From: Microbacterium sp. Root553
GTDB lineage: Bacteria > Actinomycetota > Actinomycetes > Actinomycetales > Microbacteriaceae
Assembly: GCF_001426995.1 (NCBI RefSeq)
Contig: NZ_LMFY01000001.1
Location: 2,291,675 to 2,355,674, forward strand
DNA: 64,000 bases
Reading direction: 5' to 3'
Below are positions 55,849 through 63,699 of this stretch, one piece after another. The stretch's first letter is position 1. Every line of letters begins with the position of its first letter. A model generated the notes under the pieces. The model was not told where the DNA came from, searched no databases, and saw only the letters and a program-made list of their open reading frames with translations. The position numbers were made by a program, and so were the translations under genes.

Positions 55849-55854
55849 TAGTCT
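55849..55854 (+). promoter_or_regulatory. Leaderless -10 of the gamma-CA gene
   Basis: TAGTCT, 6 bases before the ATG at 55861. Confidence 0.65.
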
Positions 55855-55860
55855 CCCCTC

Positions 55861-56397
55861 ATGGTCATCGCACGTGGAGCATCCGTTCTCGCACTTCCGG
55901 GAAAGGAGCCCTCGATCGCTCAGGACGTCTTCGTCGCCGACGGTGCGCGCATCGTCGGACAGGTCTCGCTGGCCGCAGGCTCGAGCGTCTGGTACAACGC
56001 CGTGCTGCGCGCGGACTCCGCCTCCATCACCGTCGGTGCCCGGAGCAACCTGCAGGACAACGTCTCGGTCCACGTCGACGCCGACCATCCCGTGCTCCTG
56101 GGAGCGGACGTGTCGATCGGACACAATGCCGTCGTGCACGGCTGCACGATCGGCGACGGCTCGCTCGTCGGCATGGGCGCCGTGGTGCTCAGTGGCGCGG
56201 TCATCGGCGCAGGGTGCCTCGTGGCGGGCGGTGCCGTCGTCCTCGGCGGCACTCAGGTGCCCGACGGATCCCTGGTCGCGGGGATACCAGCCACGGTGCG
56301 CAGACCCCTCACCGACGACGAGAGGGTGGGACTCCGCGACAACGCCGATGCCTATCTCCGCCACGTGCGCGCGCACATCGAGGCCACACCGGTCTGA
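55861..56397 (+). CDS. Gamma-class carbonic anhydrase-like protein
   Basis: 178 residues. Left-handed beta-helix of hexapeptide repeats (GCTIGDGSLVGMGAVVLSGAVIG in pieces), with metal His candidates in NVSVHVDADH and SIGHNAVVHG. Either a gamma-carbonic anhydrase or a PaaY/YrdA-like thioesterase relative. Cytosolic. Divergent from dps. Confidence 0.88.
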   Translation: MVIARGASVLALPGKEPSIAQDVFVADGARIVGQVSLAAGSSVWYNAVLRADSASITVGARSNLQDNVSVHVDADHPVLLGADVSIGHNAVVHGCTIGDGSLVGMGAVVLSGAVIGAGCLVAGGAVVLGGTQVPDGSLVAGIPATVRRPLTDDERVGLRDNADAYLRHVRAHIEATPV

Positions 56398-56411
56398 CTC
56401 CATCGGCCCGC

Positions 56412-56417
56412 TAGGCT
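56412..56417 (+). promoter_or_regulatory. Predicted -10 of the CAT-anticodon tRNA
   Basis: TAGGCT ending 9 bases before the mature tRNA; minimal leader. Confidence 0.6.
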
Positions 56418-56426
56418 GGTCTGCGC

Positions 56427-56500
56427 GGGGCGGTGGCCAAGCTGGTTAAGGCAGTGGGCTCATAACCCAACGATCGCGGGTTCAAGTCCCGCCCGCCCTA
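56427..56500 (+). tRNA. tRNA with CAT anticodon (Met elongator or Ile2)
   Basis: GGGGCGG pairs with CCGCCCT (G-T at the end pair), D arm GCC/GGC, anticodon stem GTGGG/CCCAA (27-43 is G opposite A), loop CTCATAA with CAT at 56461-56463, T arm GCGGG-TTCAAGT-CCCGC, discriminator A; CCA not encoded. CAT could be methionine or, if the C is lysidylated, Ile2. The last three bases are the stop codon of the convergent membrane gene. Confidence 0.92.
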
Positions 56501-57127
56501 CTCCCGCACGACTGCTGACGCGACCATGCCTGCATCGCTCGCCTCTCGTGCCGCGCGCTCGACGGGCGCGAACACGAGTGCGAGGCCCGCGACCAGACCA
56601 CCGAGACCGCCGAAGACCATGTCGCCGATCGTGTCCTGATACGTCACGAAGATCTCGTCGCTCAGATACGTCAGGCCCAGCCACTCGACCATCTCCCACA
56701 TCGCGCTGAGCGCCAGCGCGATCAGGGGGAGAAGGACGAGCGGGGTACGAGCCGACACCGCGTCGCCGCGGGTGATCGGCGCGATCCGGGCGCGCGTGAG
56801 CACGACGGCGGCGATGACCGCGAGCACGCCGGTGCAGGCGAAATGCAGCAGCAGATCCCATCCGGGGACGCTGCGGTACAGATCGAACACGTTGCTCCAC
56901 GCCGCCGCGAGGACGAGCACGCACGTGGTCAGATCGAACCATCCGCGCAGGCCCAGCATCCGTGGCAGCATCAGGGCGGGGAGGGCGAGCGCGGTGATCC
57001 CGACGTCCGTCGGCGCGAGCACGATCGCCGCGACACCGACCGCGACCACTCCGATGACACGGAGGGCGTCCGCCGCCCATTCCGCGGCGGTGCGGGGAGG
57101 ACGCAGGAAGTCCTCTCTGAGAGTCAT
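56498..57127 (-). CDS. Integral membrane protein, YjdF-like
   Basis: 209 residues with six hydrophobic segments. SAMWEMVEWLGLTYL and YQDTIGDMVFGGLGGLVAG resemble the YjdF (DUF2238) family of putative membrane proteins; no function known to me. The ATG at 57127 overlaps the stop of the upstream EEP gene (ATGA). Its stop TAG lies within the final bases of the opposite-strand tRNA. Confidence 0.72.
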   Translation of the reverse strand: MTLREDFLRPPRTAAEWAADALRVIGVVAVGVAAIVLAPTDVGITALALPALMLPRMLGLRGWFDLTTCVLVLAAAWSNVFDLYRSVPGWDLLLHFACTGVLAVIAAVVLTRARIAPITRGDAVSARTPLVLLPLIALALSAMWEMVEWLGLTYLSDEIFVTYQDTIGDMVFGGLGGLVAGLALVFAPVERAAREASDAGMVASAVVRE

Positions 57128-57954
57128 CGGCCATCCTTCACGATCGTGAGCAGACTCTGCACCGGCAGGTGATCCGAGGGGCGGATGCCGTCGAACGATC
57201 GGTCGTTCATGGCGGCCTCCCGCACGTGGATGCCGGGAGTGACGAGGATCCGGTCGATGCGGCGTCCTCCGGCGCGGGCAGGTCGATACCCCGGGCACGT
57301 GCCCCACTCGGGGGTCAGCCGCGTCTCCGCCTCGCTCCAGCTGTCCGCCAGCCCTCCCGCGATCAGAGCCCGCACGGCCGACGACCCGTCCCCGGCGTTC
57401 AGGTCACCCATCACGAGGGCCGGCGCGGTGCTGCGGGCGACGAGCGCCACGACGGCGCGCGCGGAGTGCGCACGCGAGGCGCGGGAGAGGTGATCGAGGT
57501 GGGTGTTCACGACCAGCAGAGACAGGCCGGTGGCGACATCCGTGAACTCCGCGGCCACGAGGATCCGGGGGATCAGGTTGCCCCAGCCGATCGATCCCGG
57601 CATGCTGGGCGTGTCCGAGAGCGCCTGCTGGGTCCACGACCTCAGCGTCACCCGCGAGGTGTCGTAGAGGATCGGAGTGCCCTCGCCGTCGCCGTGTCTC
57701 CCGCGACCTCGACCGAGCGACCGGTACCGCGGGCCCAGCGCCTCTCGGACGACGCGCAGCGCCTGGGGCCGCACCTCCTGCAGCCCCAGGATCGTCGGGC
57801 CCTCCGCTTCGAGCAGCGCCGCGACGGCCGGGGCGCGCCGGCCCCACCGGTCTGCTCGGCGGACCAGGGGACTGTCCATCGCGCGACGGATGTTGAAGGA
57901 CATCACGTGGAGGTCCGGAGCCGACGCGGGCCCCATGACCGCAGGAGTGCTCAT
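57124..57954 (-). CDS. Endonuclease/exonuclease/phosphatase-family hydrolase
   Basis: 276 residues. LHVMSFNIRRA, LGLQEVRPQ (Glu), NTHLDHLSRASR (His), VMGDLNAGDG (Asp-Asn) and PSDHLPV (Asp-His) are the complete EEP metal and catalytic set. No signal peptide. Substrate unknown; phosphodiester or phospholipid head-group activity possible. ATGA overlap with the glycosyltransferase gene. Confidence 0.88.
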   Translation of the reverse strand: MSTPAVMGPASAPDLHVMSFNIRRAMDSPLVRRADRWGRRAPAVAALLEAEGPTILGLQEVRPQALRVVREALGPRYRSLGRGRGRHGDGEGTPILYDTSRVTLRSWTQQALSDTPSMPGSIGWGNLIPRILVAAEFTDVATGLSLLVVNTHLDHLSRASRAHSARAVVALVARSTAPALVMGDLNAGDGSSAVRALIAGGLADSWSEAETRLTPEWGTCPGYRPARAGGRRIDRILVTPGIHVREAAMNDRSFDGIRPSDHLPVQSLLTIVKDGR

Positions 57955-58793
57955 GCGAGCACCCGCCGCGCCGCACGTCGGCGCAGACTCTCCGTGACAA
58001 GACGTCGCCACCGTCGCGGAGGGAAGTCGTGGGGCCAATGCACGACGACGCTGCGATACCCCCGGTGCACCCGACGGCCGAACCGGCCATCGGTGAACGG
58101 TCGCATCGACATCCCCATACGGCCCTCCGGCAGCATGCCGATGCGGTGCCCCCTGCCGAGATGGAAAGCGAGGTCGAGGTCGTCGTGCAGCTCGGGGTCG
58201 TCGCGATGCACTTCGCCGCGCACGGACTCCCATGCCTCGCGGCGGAATGCCAGGTTGGAGCCGAACAGCGGCGGATGCCCGAGCGTGAGGCCCAGCAGCG
58301 CGCGATACGCACCGAGGTAGAGCAGCTCCAACGGCGTGCGGAGCGCGGCCGGCCCGTCGGTGAACCGCGCTCGACCGGTGAACGCGGCGATGTCCGCGTC
58401 CGCGGCGAACGCGCCGACGACCGCTCGCACCCATCCAGGCTCCGGCACGCAGTCCGCGTCGAGACGGAGGATGAGATCGCCGCGGGCGGCGTCGTAGCCG
58501 GCGGACGCCGCAGCCGGGATCCCGGGATCATCGCAGCGCACGACACGCGCCCCCGCGGCTCTGGCGCGATCGGCCGAGTCGTCGGAGGAGCCGTTGTCGA
58601 CGACGATGATCTCGTCGACCGGTCGATCCTGAGCGGCGAGCGCCGACAGGCAGCGCGTCAGCAGCGCCGCATCGTCCTTCACGGGGATGACCACCGAGAC
58701 CGCCGGCTCGCCTCGCGATACGACTGTGACGGTCCCGTGCCGTGCGGCGTCGGAACGGCACACGGCCTCGCCATCCCCTCGGGTACCCGTCAT
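57951..58793 (-). CDS. Family 2 glycosyltransferase
   Basis: 280 residues, first gene of a three-gene minus operon. VSVVIPVKDDAALLTRCL, VVDNGSSDDS and RLDADCVPEPGW (DxD) are GT2 hallmarks; DDLDLAFHLGRG the acceptor-site acidic cluster. One weak C-terminal hydrophobic stretch, so probably membrane-associated. Sugar and acceptor not readable. AGGA lies about 8 bases before the ATG. Confidence 0.9.
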   Translation of the reverse strand: MTGTRGDGEAVCRSDAARHGTVTVVSRGEPAVSVVIPVKDDAALLTRCLSALAAQDRPVDEIIVVDNGSSDDSADRARAAGARVVRCDDPGIPAAASAGYDAARGDLILRLDADCVPEPGWVRAVVGAFAADADIAAFTGRARFTDGPAALRTPLELLYLGAYRALLGLTLGHPPLFGSNLAFRREAWESVRGEVHRDDPELHDDLDLAFHLGRGHRIGMLPEGRMGMSMRPFTDGRFGRRVHRGYRSVVVHWPHDFPPRRWRRLVTESLRRRAARRVLA

Positions 58794-58869
58794 ACCGATC
58801 GTCCTGTCATCGCCTACAGTCTGACACCGTGGCCGCGGCGCGGCGAGGGACTTGACAGTGGATGAGGGT

Positions 58870-58923
58870 CACGGCACACGCCGGTGTGTCAGACGCCACG
58901 GCACACGCCGGTGTGTCAGACGC
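58870..58923. repeat. 27-bp perfect tandem repeat, two copies
   Basis: Two identical 27-base units (58870-58896, 58897-58923), each starting CACGGCACACGCCGG and carrying CACAC-GCCG-GTGTG, which can fold. The second copy overlaps the last codons and the stop of the minus-strand gene 58916-59239, so the stop codon is duplicated. Confidence 0.85.
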
Positions 58924-59239
58924 TCAACGCGTCCTCGGGCGGATCGAGCAGCTCGTCGACGAGCATCACGCCGCCGGTCGAGTTCGCCGAGTGGGCGAGT
59001 GCCTCGATCCACCGGCGGCTCAGTGACGTGGCCTCCGCCTCGTCGAAGACGAAACGGAGGGGGATCGAGGGGTGCAGCCACACCGTGGAGCGACCCTGAG
59101 GCTGGTCGTCGGGGTGTCGCCAGGTGAGGGTGAAGCTCTCGTTGCGGCGCAGCTTCGTCGCGATGACGACCTTGAGATGCGCGAGCGGGCGGTCGTCGAT
59201 CCGGATCGGGTCCGATCCGCCGTAGTAGAGGTAACCCAT
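58916..59239 (-). CDS. Small conserved protein (DUF7882-like)
   Basis: 107 residues. RPLAHLKVVIATKLRR, STVWLHPSIPLRFVF and RRWIEALAHSANSTGG match a short Microbacteriaceae family I recall as DUF7882, often mislabelled as ATP-dependent DNA ligase; no ligase motif is present. Starts 7 bases after a TAGATT hexamer. Function unknown; multiple paralogues per genome are common. Confidence 0.7.
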   Translation of the reverse strand: MGYLYYGGSDPIRIDDRPLAHLKVVIATKLRRNESFTLTWRHPDDQPQGRSTVWLHPSIPLRFVFDEAEATSLSRRWIEALAHSANSTGGVMLVDELLDPPEDALSV

Positions 59240-59246
59240 GGTCGAG

Positions 59247-59252
59247 AATCTA
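59247..59252 (-). promoter_or_regulatory. Leaderless -10 of the 58916 gene
   Basis: TAGATT on the minus strand, 7 bases before the ATG at 59239. Confidence 0.6.
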
Positions 59253-59325
59253 TTCGCCCGCGACTCGAGTGTCCCGGCACGTGGCCTCCCTGCGCGCGGT
59301 TCGCGAACAGGTCGTGCGCGAACTG

Positions 59326-60255
59326 TCATCGGCCGTGCATGGCGACCGTCTGCGAGGGCAGCACTCCGAAGCTCTCCCGATAGGCCGTGGCGAAGCGCGA
59401 CGGGTGCGAGAATCCCCATCGACGGGCGACCGCGGACACGGTCGACGGAGCCCCCGACCGCAGCTCGCGGTGGGCACCGTCGAGACGCGCCTGGCGCAGG
59501 CGTTCGGCCGGCGTGGTGTCGAGCGCACGGCGGAAGGCGTACTGGAGTCCCCTCGTCGAGATGTGCACGGCCGTCGCCACATCGTCGACGGTGATGGGTC
59601 GGTGCGCGTTCTCGGCGATGAACTCGAGCGCACGACGCACCGTGACGGGTGCCGGCGACGTCTGCGCCGACCGCTGACGTCGTGGCGCACCAGCGATCGA
59701 GAACGTGGCGAGCGTCGCCGCGGCCGCGTGACGATCGAGCTCCGCACGCAGCAGCTCGTCGTGATCGTCGAGCTCCGCCAGGCTGCGCTCGAGGTAGGTG
59801 AACATCCGATCCCAGGCCGCCGCCAGCGAGGCCGACCGGGGCGAGAGGTCCGATGCGTGCAGAGAGAGCGTGTCGTCGCCGCTGATCGTGCGGGCGAGTC
59901 GCTGCAATGACGTGGGTTCGAACACGACGGCGCTGACCCGCGCTCCGCGCTCCCAGTGAGAGTGGACTCGGGCGCCGTCGCTGATCCACGGACGACTCGC
60001 ATCGAGGTCGGCCCGGTCGGAGCGGATGCGCACGGCAGGGCCCTCGATCCGGCAGACGAGGAACTGATTCTCGGGCTGAACGGTCGAGCGCACCTCCGCG
60101 GCGAGGTCGTAGCGGACCACGCTCGCGCCGGTCAGATCTGCCGAATGCCAGTCGAAGAAGAAGCGCTGACGGTCGACGTCGTGGAGCACGGCTGACGGGA
60201 CGTACTGCTTCCAGGTGCTCTCGACACGGGTGGCGTCATCGGTGCGCAGGCGCAT
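59326..60255 (-). CDS. AraC-family transcriptional regulator
   Basis: 309 residues. N-terminal AraC-binding-like region (about 1-170), then a C-terminal pair of helix-turn-helix units: ITVDDVATAVHISTRGLQYAFRRALD in pieces and VARRWGFSHPSRFATAYRESFG. Effector unknown. Start at 60255 has GGAGGAGG upstream; its first bases overlap the end of the exonuclease gene by 20, so it may be co-transcribed with it. Confidence 0.9.
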   Translation of the reverse strand: MRLRTDDATRVESTWKQYVPSAVLHDVDRQRFFFDWHSADLTGASVVRYDLAAEVRSTVQPENQFLVCRIEGPAVRIRSDRADLDASRPWISDGARVHSHWERGARVSAVVFEPTSLQRLARTISGDDTLSLHASDLSPRSASLAAAWDRMFTYLERSLAELDDHDELLRAELDRHAAAATLATFSIAGAPRRQRSAQTSPAPVTVRRALEFIAENAHRPITVDDVATAVHISTRGLQYAFRRALDTTPAERLRQARLDGAHRELRSGAPSTVSAVARRWGFSHPSRFATAYRESFGVLPSQTVAMHGR

Positions 60256-60988
60256 GCGGATCCACCTCCTCCGCATCGCGGCGTGCCCGCACGGGCCACT
60301 CGCCGTCGAGCCTGTCGTCAGGATCGAGTCGACCGATCCGGATGAAGTACTCCGTGAGGCTCGCGGCCTGGGAGCGCGCCCATCCGATCTGTCGTGTGTG
60401 CAACTCGTCGAGCGTGTCGGGGAGGACGAACTGGCGGGCCAGAGCCTGGGCGACGCGACCTGCGGCGACCGCATCCGCCGACGCCTGATGCGCATCGTCG
60501 AGGGGCACCGCGTACAGCGCGGCGACGACCTCGAGCGTGCGCTTGCCCGGTCGGTACCTGTCGTACGCCTTGTCGATGACGAGCGGGTCGATCACGGGTG
60601 CGGGGTCCTCGAGCGGAAGCACCCCGTGTCGACGGGCCTCGTGTGCCAGCAGCGAGAAGTCGTACGCCGCGTTGTAGGCGACGATGGGAACGCCCTGCGA
60701 CAACAGCGACCGCAGGGCTCCCGTGACCTGCGCGACCACCTCGGCGACGGGCCTGCCCAGGCGGCGGGCGTGCTCGGTGGTGACGCCGTGGACGGCGGTG
60801 GCGCCGTCGGGGATGGGGATCCCGGGGTCTGCGAGCCAGTCCCTCGCGGCGATCTCGCGCCCGTCCGCGTCGAGGAGGCCGACGTGCGCGGTGACGACCC
60901 TGTCGTTCTCGACGTCGACACCCGTCGTCTCCAGATCGAACACGCCCACGCGGGTGATCCAATGGGGGAGGGACGAGACCTGAGGCAT
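60236..60988 (-). CDS. DEDDh 3'-5' exonuclease (DnaQ-like)
   Basis: 250 residues. VGVFDLETTGVD (Asp, Glu), YNAAYDFSLLAHEARR and HQASADAVAAGRV (His, Asp) give the DEDDh set. Too short for polymerase epsilon with extra domains; a stand-alone proofreading or RNA/DNA trimming enzyme. ATG 6 bases after TACGGT; open frame extends to 61069 in the divergent promoter region. Confidence 0.9.
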   Translation of the reverse strand: MPQVSSLPHWITRVGVFDLETTGVDVENDRVVTAHVGLLDADGREIAARDWLADPGIPIPDGATAVHGVTTEHARRLGRPVAEVVAQVTGALRSLLSQGVPIVAYNAAYDFSLLAHEARRHGVLPLEDPAPVIDPLVIDKAYDRYRPGKRTLEVVAALYAVPLDDAHQASADAVAAGRVAQALARQFVLPDTLDELHTRQIGWARSQAASLTEYFIRIGRLDPDDRLDGEWPVRARRDAEEVDPHAPAHR

Positions 60989-60994
60989 GCTTTC

Positions 60995-61000
60995 ACCGTA
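60995..61000 (-). promoter_or_regulatory. Leaderless -10 of the exonuclease gene
   Basis: TACGGT on the minus strand, 6 bases before the ATG at 60988. Confidence 0.6.
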
Positions 61001-61055
61001 GATCCGGTCTCCGACATCCGCGCGGAGGGACACGGGATGCCGCTCCCGGCCTCCG

Positions 61056-61061
61056 TACACT
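61056..61061 (+). promoter_or_regulatory. Leaderless -10 of the 61068 hydrolase gene
   Basis: TACACT, 6 bases before the ATG at 61068. Confidence 0.65.
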
Positions 61062-61067
61062 GGACGC

Positions 61068-61967
61068 ATGCCCGTGCCCTCGCCGTATGCCGACCGCCTC
61101 AGCCGACTTCCGGTCGAACGTCACGAGGTGGAGGTGCGCGGGGGCACGACGGCCTACTGGACGTACGGTCCTGCCGACGCCGCGACGACGATCGTCGCCG
61201 TGCACGGCTTCCGCGGGGAGCACCACGGTCTCGAGCCCGTCCTCGCGTATCTCCCCGAGGTCCGTGTGATCGCTCCGGATCTCCCGGGGTTCGGGGAGAC
61301 GGTTCCGGTGAGCGGGCGCACGTACGATCTCGACGAGTATGTCGGATGGCTGCGCGAGTTCTCGGACGCGGTCGCGCCCGGCGCCGTGATCCTCGGCCAT
61401 TCCTTCGGCTCCATCGTCGCCGCTGCTGCGGTGGCGGGCGGCCTGGAGACGCCGAAGCTGATCCTGGTCAACCCGATCGGCGCTCCGGCCCTGGAGGGGC
61501 CGAAGGGGATCATGACCCGCCTCGCGGTGCTCTACTACGCCCTGGGTGCGCGGCTTCCGGAGAAGCTGGGCACCGCGCTGCTGCGCAACAGGGCGGTCGT
61601 CAGAGTGATGAGCGTCACGATGGCGAAGACCTCGGATCGGGGTCTGCGCCGCTTCATCCACGACCAGCACGACACCTACTTCTCACGCTTCGCCGACCGC
61701 GATGTGCTGCGCGACGCATTCGTCACCAGCGTGTCGCACGACGTCAGCGAGTTCGCGTCGGAGATCGCCACCCCCACACTGCTGATCGCCGCCCAGCGCG
61801 ACGACATCACCCCGATCGAGGTCGAGCGTGAGCTGGCCACCCGCTTCGACGAGGCGACCCTCGTCGAGATCGCGCACGTCGGACACCTGATCCACTACGA
61901 GACGCCGGCCGAAGCGGCGGGCGCCGTCCGCCGCTTCCTCAGGATTCCCGTCGCGCGAGGCCGATGA
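61068..61967 (+). CDS. Alpha/beta-fold hydrolase
   Basis: 299 residues. VAVHGFRGEHHGL (oxyanion), nucleophile elbow GHSFGSI, Asp in AAQRDDITPI and His in AHVGHLIHYE complete the triad. Substrate unknown. Divergent from the exonuclease. Its 3' end overlaps the coding end of the convergent Lrp gene by 29 bases. Confidence 0.9.
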   Translation: MPVPSPYADRLSRLPVERHEVEVRGGTTAYWTYGPADAATTIVAVHGFRGEHHGLEPVLAYLPEVRVIAPDLPGFGETVPVSGRTYDLDEYVGWLREFSDAVAPGAVILGHSFGSIVAAAAVAGGLETPKLILVNPIGAPALEGPKGIMTRLAVLYYALGARLPEKLGTALLRNRAVVRVMSVTMAKTSDRGLRRFIHDQHDTYFSRFADRDVLRDAFVTSVSHDVSEFASEIATPTLLIAAQRDDITPIEVERELATRFDEATLVEIAHVGHLIHYETPAEAAGAVRRFLRIPVARGR

Positions 61968-62412
61968 GACCGGCGACCCGGAACGGGATCACCTCGCCCA
62001 TCGCCAGTGAGGTCTCGGTGCGCTCGACGCCCTCGATCGACAGGATGCGTGCGTCGGTGTCGAACAGATGCCGCGCGTCGCGGCAGGCGACGCGTGCGAG
62101 CAGGTCGATCGATCCGCTGAGCCCGTGCGCCTGCACCACCTCGGGGATCCGCGCGAGCTCCGTGATGATGCGGGGGAGCTCGGTCTGCCGCACGCCGATG
62201 CTCACGAACGCCTGCAGCGGGAACCCCAGGACGTCCGTCGAGAACGAGCGCTCGTAGGACTGGAAGATGCCCGTCTGCTCCAGCCTCGCCATGCGCGCCT
62301 GGATGGTGTTCCGTGAGAGCCCGAGGTTCTCGGCGAGGGCGACGATGGTGACCCTCGGGTCATCCGCGAGTGCGGCGAGCAGTTCGAGATCTATGCGGTC
62401 GAGTCCAGCCAT
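61939..62412 (-). CDS. Lrp/AsnC-family regulator
   Basis: 157 residues. N-terminal HTH (LDRIDLELLAALADDPRVT, LAENLGLSRNTIQARMARLE) and C-terminal RAM ligand domain (ETSLAMGEVIPFRV). Divergent from a 2-oxoacid dehydrogenase operon, the position of BkdR in other bacteria, so control of branched-chain keto acid breakdown is a reasonable guess. The ATG is 8 bases after TATGGT, and the gap holds a likely autoregulatory inverted repeat. Confidence 0.92.
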   Translation of the reverse strand: MAGLDRIDLELLAALADDPRVTIVALAENLGLSRNTIQARMARLEQTGIFQSYERSFSTDVLGFPLQAFVSIGVRQTELPRIITELARIPEVVQAHGLSGSIDLLARVACRDARHLFDTDARILSIEGVERTETSLAMGEVIPFRVAGLIGLARRES

Positions 62413-62414
62413 AG

Positions 62415-62454
62415 TGCCAAACCATAGCAGGGCAGGTCGGGCCGATATTTGGCA
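62415..62454. promoter_or_regulatory. Candidate Lrp/AsnC operator
   Basis: Inverted repeat TGCCAAA (62415-62421) and TTTGGCA (62448-62454), centres 33 bases apart, about three helical turns. It straddles the regulator's own -10. Confidence 0.5.
62421..62426 (-). promoter_or_regulatory. Predicted -10 of the Lrp/AsnC gene
   Basis: TATGGT on the minus strand, 8 bases before the ATG at 62412, overlapping the operator half-site by one base. Confidence 0.45.
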
Positions 62455-62581
62455 ACATGCTCAAGCCGATCCCCATTGCTTGAGCGAGGTGATGAGCGGA
62501 CGTACGCTCGAGTGAACCGGCGATGAGGCCGGGGCTGCGCGGAGAACCCGAGCCGGCGGCCACGAACCCAGGAGGACGACG

Positions 62582-63697
62582 ATGTCACCGCAGGTCACCC
62601 CGATCGCCGACACCGCGCAGGATCTCGAGCTCACCGAGCGCATGATCGCGCCGGACGGTCAGCGCGTCGCGAACCCCCGACTCGACGCCTTCGTCGACGA
62701 CGTCGACGCCGAGCAGCTGCGCGCGCTGCACCGCGACATGGTCATCCTCCGCCGCATCGACGCGGAGGGCGTCGCGCTGCAGCGGCAGGGCCAGCTGGGG
62801 CTGTGGGCTCCGTGTCAGGGCCAGGAGGCCACGCAGATCGGCACGGCGCGCGCGCTGGCCGCGAGGGACTACGTGTTCCCCAGCTACCGCGAGACGGGCG
62901 TGATCTACGCGCGCGGTGCGAAGCCCGGCGACTACGTGCGGATGTGGCGCGGGGAGGAAGGCGCAGGGCACGACCCGGACGCTCTGCGCGTCGCACCTCT
63001 GCAGATCATCATCGGCGCCCAGACTCTGCATGCGGTGGGCTACGGCCTCGGCATCCTCCATGACGAGGCCGACGAGGTGGCGGTCACCTACTTCGGCGAT
63101 GGAGCGACCAGCCAGGGCGATGTGAACGAGGCGATGATCTTCGCGGCGTCCTACGGGGCGCCCGTCGTGTTCGTCTGCCAGAACAACCACTGGGCGATCT
63201 CGGAGCCGGTGAGCGTGCAGTCCGCGTATCCGATCGCGGGTCGCGCGCCGGGGTTCGGCATCCCGAGCGTGCGCGTCGACGGCAACGACGTGCTCGCCTG
63301 CATGGCGGCGATGCGGTGGGCGCTGGCCCACGCACGGGCAGGCAAGGGGCCCGCGTACATCGAGGCCGTGACCTACCGGATGGGCCCCCACACGACCGCA
63401 GACGACCCGACCCGCTATCGCCCGCAGGCGGAGCTCGACGACTGGCGGCGTCGCGACCCCATCTCCCGTCTGGAGGAGCACCTGCGCGATCTCGGGGAAC
63501 TCGGTGACGACCACGTGGCCGCGACCCAGGCGGCCGCCGACGAGATCGCGCGCGAGATGCGCGCGGAGTGCCTCGGCATGGTGACGCGTCCGCCGCTCGC
63601 CATGTTCGACGGTGTCTACGCCGAGCCGCACTCGGGCCTCGATCGTCAGCGCGACGAGTATGCGGCTCACCTCGCGTCGTTCGAGGGGGAGGCGTGA
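62582..63697 (+). CDS. bkdA: TPP-dependent 2-oxoacid dehydrogenase E1 alpha subunit
   Basis: 371 residues. Decarboxylates a 2-oxoacid, probably branched-chain or pyruvate, within a multienzyme complex. The TPP motif begins at GDGATSQGDVNE and ends at VCQNNHWAIS; FPSYRETG and YRMGPHTTADDP are family blocks. AGGAGG at 62570-62575 gives the start. Context with a divergent Lrp/AsnC gene favours the branched-chain (bkd) over the pyruvate assignment. E1 beta follows by 2 bases. Confidence 0.88.
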   Translation: MSPQVTPIADTAQDLELTERMIAPDGQRVANPRLDAFVDDVDAEQLRALHRDMVILRRIDAEGVALQRQGQLGLWAPCQGQEATQIGTARALAARDYVFPSYRETGVIYARGAKPGDYVRMWRGEEGAGHDPDALRVAPLQIIIGAQTLHAVGYGLGILHDEADEVAVTYFGDGATSQGDVNEAMIFAASYGAPVVFVCQNNHWAISEPVSVQSAYPIAGRAPGFGIPSVRVDGNDVLACMAAMRWALAHARAGKGPAYIEAVTYRMGPHTTADDPTRYRPQAELDDWRRRDPISRLEEHLRDLGELGDDHVAATQAAADEIAREMRAECLGMVTRPPLAMFDGVYAEPHSGLDRQRDEYAAHLASFEGEA

Positions 63698-63699
63698 CC

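Noticed and set aside
58870..58923. Tandem repeats as a CRISPR remnant
   Set aside because: The two units are directly adjacent without spacers, and no cas gene is present.
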